A stretch of 64,000 nt of DNA. Origin: Kudoa neothunni (Eukaryota; Cnidaria). The notes beneath the pieces are model-generated. The model had not been told where the DNA came from and did not search any database. It saw only the letters and a program-made list of their open reading frames with translations. The translations under genes were made by a program, and so were the position numbers. Shown in pieces: positions 58,001 to 64,000 of the stretch. Within the stretch, counting starts at the first letter, position 1. Each line of letters begins with the position of its first letter. The stretch spans positions 124,001 to 188,000 of the forward strand of contig OZ199838.1 in NCBI GenBank assembly GCA_964304625.1. The letters are read 5' to 3'.

Positions 58001-60612
58001 ATACATTGAATCACGTGACTATTACATAGTGAACATTTTTTCGATTGGGCCGTACAGATTAAATTTCCTTTGAATTACAACAAGATGATAGTTAAAATTA
58101 AGCGTTTTAATTTATTAAAATAAAAATGAAATTATTCATTTTTCATACAGATATAGTTAATATTTTTCTACCTTAACTACCTTAATTAAGACGATAAAAA
58201 ATAACATTAAAATAATATCTATAAAAAACATAAATGTCTATTGTTAATAGTGTTTATAGTGTTTACAGCGTTTATAGCGTTTATAGCGTTTATAGTGACA
58301 GTGAAAAGTTTCTAGGTCGAAATAAATCAGTTTCTTTAATAAAAATAATAACGCAACATTAAACCTTGTTGTTTCGAGTATTTAAATTTTAACCTTCTAA
58401 GTAAAATGGGGTAGATTTCTACCCCAAGTGAATTTTTCCAACAATATTATAGTGTATAAATAGAACATAACACCACTCCAGATTTTGTAATCATCTGTCT
58501 TTATGAAAGCTTTCAGAAAAATGGATTGAAATTTTTTTGCGATTTATCCAAAAAGTTAATGAAAAAACACCTTCCGAATAAAATTGGGGTAGAAATCGGC
58601 CCCAAATTTCACTTTCATAAAATTGTTTAAAATATTGATACATGTGATTTTTAAAAATTTACGGAAATTCTATCGAGTAAATAACGAAAAAGTATACGCG
58701 CGATCTCACCCCGCATGCGCAAACATCGATATAAGCATGTCATCCTCTGCTGAATACAACGATAGCTTCTAATATTCTGTTCATTCTTATACTAGTTATT
58801 CAAAATATGATGTGTGTTGCTCAGTTTGCTTAGTTCTGCGTTGTGGAGAGTATCCAAAAACATATGATATAATTGTTCAATAGTTTGACAAGTTTTTTGC
58901 TTCATAAAGAGTTTAAAAACATATATGATAAGTTTTCTACGAAGTAAGCACCGTTTGTCATCATTCTGTGTTTTTCTGCGCAGCATTACACGGCTTTATT
59001 TATAATATGATAAATTAATTGGAAATTGTTAAAAAAACTTGAATAAAATGTTTAAATTAAAAACCTCCAGAAATACACCTATACATATAATCATACTCCA
59101 AAGAAACGTAAAAACGTAAGTTTATGCGCACGCACGAGTAGAATATAACCTTCATAATTGGTCATTTATTCGAAATTTAATCGATGAATTTTCCTTGTAT
59201 TTTGTCAGTCAATGCTGAATTTTATTTGAGACAATTTTATAAAATAAAACCGTGGGGTAAATTTCCACCCCAATTTCAATTTTATTTACTGGAAGGATGT
59301 AAATTTTTCAGCTAATTAGAAGGTTAAATAAAATTTATGTTTGTAATTATTAAAAGTTAAATTGGTTAATTTTTCTAATCGATAAAGTTTCATGAATAAT
59401 GAACGGAAATTTCCGTAACGGATTATGGCGAGATTAATTGTAGAAGTATTTCGGATTTTTCTCCAACTGCCACTTTCCATACGCGATTAAAATTTGTATC
59501 ATAACACAGTCTAATTTAATAAATTGATTCGTGGCGAATAATCGCACGGTATTATCATTACAGTGAGATTGAAAAAAAGTAATATCTTGTGTCGTTTATG
59601 TTTTATGAATGCTCCTAAAATGTGTTATTTTTTTAAACAAAATTGTACACAACCTTCGTTAATTTTTATTGTTTACAATTTGTAAACAACTTTAAATGTC
59701 ACTTTTATGTCGTATAGATTATACACAGGAATATATGAGGATATATAGAAATACAAAAGGGGAATAAATAGGAGGGTAAGTGATCTTTAAAAGGATGTGA
59801 ATGCTGTTAGATCAGCCTTTCATACGTTAATATTGTTATATGGTAGTTTGATGTGGCAAAAACTGCAAAAATTACTTTTAATTTTTCATTGATTCCATTG
59901 TCGGTGCGTAAGGTCTCCAACTCCACTGTGCAACTATAAGAAATTTCAAGTGAACAACCATACGATAGGTAGCCTCATCTGAAACCTTGGATAGTTGGAA
60001 CAGTACATGCCAAAATGAGTTTTTATATCGGCGGTCTAAATATTCCAAAATAGAGTTGGTTGTGTTAAAATTTGATTTAAAACAATTCATACAAGATCGT
60101 TAAAAATGTGCGCGATATCAAGAGGGGTTTTGGAGCTGGCTTCGATTTTATTCACCATGGAACTTTAACAATAAAAATTACTTTATGAGATATAAAAAAT
60201 CCTCACTTTCCAGTGTCGACTATTCCTACCAACGAGTTGAAACAGATTTCAAGAGAAAGACAGTTTTTTTCCTCTTTGATCACCGAAAAATATGCCTACA
60301 TGGGAATGGGTTAGAAATCCCCCATAAACAGCCATAATCAATCAGCTGTGATAGTAACAGAAAACTAGAATATTGACTCTGGCAATGAATCACCTTGTAA
60401 ATGGTATCCATATCGGCAACCAATGATTTTTCAGTGTGAATCAACTCGTTCATCACATTATTATATTCAACCTGTCTTTTGTGAAGATCATCATTATTAT
60501 TCTAAATTAAGGACCAAAAGAGGTTGAAGACCCGATCCAACAAATAACCAATTGTTACCTTTGGAAATGGCGAAGAACTACTCTCAGCCGAGGGTGAATT
60601 CTCCATTATCAT
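55098..60612 (-). CDS. DH-PH Rho guanine nucleotide exchange factor, PLEKHG-like, complete
   Basis: Activates Rho-family GTPases by nucleotide exchange. In-frame exons (descending): 60559-60612 (MIMENSPSAE), 60394-60501 (VEYNNVMNELIHTEKSLVAD, start of the DH domain), 60207-60295, 60093-60162 (LDIAHIFNDL), 59986-60035 (FGMYCSNYP), 59876-59933, 57276-57368 (LPLESYLLKPVQRIMKYPLL, the conserved DH helix), 57184-57234, 57028-57138 (KVSEYINEKKREMEG, end of DH), then PH exons 56928-56969, 56763-56873, 56591-56698 and 56468-56554 (KKMEIKDQWITHIKALILE). A Ser-rich tail continues to 55098. About 650-700 residues in all. The SYLLKPVQRI block and the ALILEN segment after the PH domain favour the PLEKHG1/2/3 group; other Dbl-family members are possible. 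More exons upstream of 60612 cannot be excluded. Confidence 0.88.
57835..57945 (-). repeat. Degenerate tRNA-like / SINE-like fragment
   Basis: On the minus strand GGTCGAATCCC resembles the Pol III B box (GGTTCGAATCC with one base missing). It is preceded at about the right distance by CGCCTTTTAATGC, which looks like a lysine-type anticodon arm, and a weak A-box-like GGTATGGCACCACCG. The arms do not fold into a proper tRNA by eye. A tRNA-derived SINE or tRNA pseudogene is the best guess. Confidence 0.35.
58249..58297. repeat. Tandem repeat, 10-bp unit GTTTATAGCG
   Basis: About five units (GTTTATAGTG, GTTTACAGCG, GTTTATAGCG and so on) in the large RhoGEF intron. Confidence 0.9.
58393..59323. 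mobile_element. TTAA-flanked MITE (piggyBac-type), 931 bp
   Basis: TTAA at 58389-58392 and 59324-59327. Inverted ends CCTTCTAA. Just inside each end is a GGGGTAxATTTxTACCCC-type palindrome (58408-58425 and 59254-59271). A third lies at 58586-58603, preceded by CACCTTCCGAATAAAATTGG, which looks like an internal copy of the terminus, so the element may be composite. No transposase was recognised; a 64-codon frame at 58792-58986 (-) has no family resemblance. It sits in the RhoGEF intron. Confidence 0.78.
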
Positions 60613-61517
60613 TCTAAAATCAATTGTATCAGGTTATTTCTACAAACTCACACGTAAATAATATTGTTTGGTGTAATTTGTTGATAATGTTTGCAGAGAA
60701 TTATAAATATTCCCTATCATGTGGAATCGGAAAAAATGCATTTAATCCACAACACATTGGAGAATATTATATTATAGTTTGATGTGGAATTATAGTGAAA
60801 TCATTATTATTAAACTGTGGAATCATGATGCACTATCGTATTCACAAAAAGCCAAACATAAAAATACTCACTCTAAGGTGGAATCAAGTTTTTCTCAACT
60901 GTGATTGTTCTCCTTGGAAATAGAGTTCAAGTGCTCGCTGAAGGCGACCGGTGTTCCACAATTAAAATACAATAAATTCGTTAGATTCTGAAAATCAAGC
61001 TAACAAAAGTAATAAAACAAAACGAGATTTCCTAAGCTCAATCTAAAGCTGATTAGAGTATTATTGTAATGCTATTTGGACGAGGTTATTCTCATAATAG
61101 CTTTCAATATATGTGTACGAACACTTAGACAACCCCTAATTAGATGGGAAACCTGTGCGGAAGTTCCTGATCAAATCTATGTAGTACATCTCCCAATTAA
61201 ACCAACACATCAAATGTGATTGAACTGGGGGTAACCTTATCGGCCAGCTCTACCCGCAAATCGCATATCATTAATTGACAATTGAAATGGGTTCGTGTTA
61301 ACTCGACTATCACACTAAGATAATAATTTTTCTAATACCAATATATTAAATGGGTGGCAGTTCAAATCCATTTAGATAGCAGTCATTCGGGAGTTGATAG
61401 CTGGTGTAGAAACAATATCCAAAATGATGAACTCACAAAAAAACCCACACAAATATTCACCGATTTTAACCGACAAAAATTCAATAGATAGCTATACGAA
61501 ATATATTTTTCCAAAAG
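60613..61517. other. Upstream flank of the RhoGEF
   Basis: Probably holds the RhoGEF promoter and 5' UTR. No further exon could be supported. Confidence 0.5.
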
Positions 61518-61666
61518 TTAGACATTATTTTCAAAGCGAATATCCTCATCCAAACTTTTATACAATTTCAAGGTGATCATCTTTCTCAAGGATGATTTTA
61601 GCAGCTCGTAATTAGGCTGTTCTTCATAATCAAGCTGGTAGATGGTATCGAAATACTTTTTCATAG
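61518..61666 (-). CDS. Lone exon resembling the C-lobe of a VRK/CK1-family kinase
   Basis: A frame preceded by a good acceptor (TTATGTTCTAG) reads MKKYFDTIYQLDYEEQPNY followed by ELLKSSLRKM. The pattern LxYxExPxYxxLxxxL is the conserved last helix region of vaccinia-related and casein-kinase-1 family kinases. It ends at TAA 61518-61520. No ATP-binding or catalytic exon was found in the 2.3 kb upstream on this strand. It is either the terminal exon of a gene lying mostly beyond the window or an orphan fragment. Confidence 0.4.
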
Positions 61667-64000
61667 CTAGAACATAATTACAATTATATCAAAATATAGA
61701 AAATAAAGATTAGATTTTGTTCGATTTTTCAGTTAGGGTTAACTGAAAATCCACTGATAAATCAATAATCCTTTTAACGTCATAAGAGAATTTAATGCTT
61801 GCGCATTTCTACCACTAATGTGTAATGTGTAATTTGTAATAGGGGTAGAAATGAAAAATTCAAATTAAGTTAAATTCAATTCAAATGCGAATGATCGAAA
61901 GAAATTAAATTTTTTCATAAACTCTGAGTAAATACATGGGGAATTTTTGTGTAGGGGAAACAAACAACTAATTATATGGAAAATAATCCCTCCAGTACTT
62001 TGTCGGCAACTTTCGTAGTTAAAAATATTGAAAACTCCATTCATAAATAGTCTTAAAAATATAGTTGGAGATTAATTTTAAAAATTTTTTATAATTTAAG
62101 TATGAACGATAGAAAATATTACCGCAAACATGCAAAATTAGGATGGAATAACTAATTTATTTTATATGTTTAAAAATTTTAAATATATAGAAAGTTTCGT
62201 GTAATCAATTGTTATTAATCGCATAATGGTTATAGTTGAAAATTTTAATGAGTGAAGACATTTTAATTCTTAATTTGACATAACTCCAATAGCGTTGTCT
62301 AAAAATATTTTTCAAAACTAGATGAAGTCCAGTACGCATATGAAAATTTTCGTGACGAAGAATTCATTTTAAGAGGTGATTAGCGGCGTACGCATGTACA
62401 TGACATGAGCGACTTACTTGGGTTTAATTATTAATGCTTATAGGCGTAAGCAATCAATCAATATTAGAAAAAATTGGCATGGTTATTTTGCATTATTCTG
62501 GGGTTGATACAAAAAAATATTTCAACTTGGCCAATTTTTATGGCTGTAAAAAATAATATCAGAGTATTTTGAACATTGTCAAACATTATTTTTTGAATTT
62601 ATTTTACGAAATTTGAAAACGCACAGCAGATACAAATAATAAGTTTTACACAATAATTTCGAATATGCCTGCCCCTTTGAGTTCGGTGTATTGTTAATAC
62701 ACATTGTTATTCAATAACCGGATTATACTGTTAAATCATTATCCACTATATTTCTATAGTTAAAAATATGTCAATAAAGATCGAAAAAATTAAATAACTC
62801 ATTTAAAATAATAAATAATATTTCTACAAAATGAATCATCATTTGAAATGCCTGATGAATTTAATTAATTAATTTTTATAAATAATAATAAAATTTAATT
62901 ATTTTTAATCAATAAAACATAAATTTACAGCTGTAACTTCAATTAATAAAACGAAAAGAATTCTAACGATTATTTTTTTCGATTGACAACTTGCCAAGCA
63001 TAAATTAAGCAATACGATATATTATTTCATATATTTGCTTATATAAAAAATATATAAACTAGAAATCATCATTATCATTCAAATGAATGACTATTGATTA
63101 CATATATTGATTATTAAACGAATAATAGCATAAAATAAAAATGAATGTAATATGCGCAGACGCATATTACACAGGATAACTTTGCGATATATACAGTCAA
63201 CAGTGGTTAAATAGGCACAATTCTGTGTAACGATATTGTGTCATTTGATAAGGACTATTTTTTCGAGTTAGTATTTTAAGTTTGAATGTATATAAAAGAA
63301 TTTTAGAGAATTTTTTTCAAATACTAGAAAACAAACATTTGGCACTTCATTTTTACTACAGAACATTAAAATTCAATACCTACAAAATAGTGTTTCCCAA
63401 CGTAGGGCATGTAAATTTCTAAACGTTTAACGAATCGCTTTGGTGGGGCGCGGAAATTCCTGAGTAGTGATTGGTGTGATATGGATAATGTTGAGATAAT
63501 TGGGCAATATGACGTACATTTAACTCAATATCGTTAATTTTTTAGTGACGATTAACATTATAAAAAAATACAAAAAGCAATGAATATTAATATAAAAATT
63601 AATAATAATATTTAACGAATGATTCACCCCACTAAAATCATGATGGTTTGAATCTCAATCTTGTCTCATCTAGATCGTATATTCCAATTTGTTTAAATCT
63701 ATTATAATATTGATTAATTTTGTATTTACATTATTTATGTAAATTTTATTAGCACCCTATACACAAAAGTATTTCCTAATGAAGGTTGAATTACCACGAG
63801 TTCCATTTGACGTTATTTTTGAAGGAATGAAGAACTAAAGTTGTTAATTTTTAAGGTCCGTCGATATGTTAAGTAAGAACTGATCGAATGCAGTTTAATT
63901 TTAATGAGAAGAGAAGAATATATTAATTTCTTTCAAATTTTTATGTGATACGGAGTTTTATTCAATGCTATAAACAATTTAAGGTAAAATATCAATACTT
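61667..64000. other. AT-rich DNA at the right edge
   Basis: No gene is supported. A 10-bp inverted motif CATTTCTACC / GGTAGAAATG brackets 61805-61854. A GTGTTTCCCAACGTAGGGC motif near 63391 resembles a hAT end without a partner. Nothing else stands out. Confidence 0.5.

Larger units (their letters stand above)
57369..59875 (-). other. 2.5-kb RhoGEF intron inside the DH domain
   Basis: Separates NEKLK from KIQTSLNH in phase 0, with GT and AG present. Inserted material includes a TTAA-flanked MITE (58393-59323), a 10-bp tandem repeat (58249-58297) and a tRNA-like fragment (57835-57945). Neighbouring introns of the same gene are about 38-60 nt, so the expansion seems due to these insertions. 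Confidence 0.85.

Noticed and set aside
63391-63470. A hAT-like left end (GTGTTTCCCAACGTAGGGC)
   Set aside because: No inverted partner or target duplication in the remaining window, so not called as an element.

Overview
This is eukaryotic, very AT-rich DNA from what looks like an animal. The host genes carry canonical GT-AG introns. Many introns are only about 38-60 nt, while a few reach 1.6-5.1 kb. The gene set (Nup133, an ERK7/MAPK15-type kinase, eIF2-alpha, a DH-PH RhoGEF resembling the PLEKHG group) and the DNA transposons (piggyBac-like, hAT-like, DDE_3/Tc1-like) fit a metazoan. I cannot name the species.

The main fact about the window is that bases 1-25947 and 30870-56786 are the same sequence in direct orientation, offset by 30839-30869 bases. 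The first copy stops at a gap of exactly 200 N (25948-26147). The second copy runs on uninterrupted. Unique sequence lies at 26148-30869 (upstream flank and 5' exons of Nup133) and 56787-64000 (rest of the RhoGEF and its upstream flank). Copy 1 has frequent single-base, mostly homopolymer, indels in its first ~6.2 kb that break Nup133. The remaining ~19.7 kb is almost identical to copy 2. A false tandem duplication (haplotig or redundant contig placed next to its counterpart by scaffolding) is the best explanation; a real recent segmental duplication is not excluded.

Layout of the intact locus (copy 2): Nup133 (+, about 29516-40527, 22 resolved exons); AT-rich intergenic DNA; ERK7-like kinase (-, 43023-46206); a 419-bp divergent promoter region; eIF2-alpha (+, 46626-47933); a transposon-rich interval with a DDE_3 transposase relic, a 2.0-kb piggyBac-like element flanked by TTAA, and hAT-like remnants; then the DH-PH RhoGEF (-, 55098-60612). 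The last has a 2.5-kb intron holding a TTAA-flanked MITE, a tandem repeat and a tRNA-like fragment. A lone exon resembling the C-lobe of a VRK/CK1 kinase sits at about 61518-61666 (-). The final 2.3 kb shows nothing convincing.

The host genes are functionally unrelated housekeeping and signalling genes: nuclear pore scaffold, atypical MAP kinase, translation initiation, Rho activation. I found no CRISPR array, operon or obvious novel multi-gene system. The points worth following are the duplication artefact, the TDY activation loop of the ERK7-like kinase, and a family of TTAA-flanked elements that share internal GGGG/CCCC palindromes.
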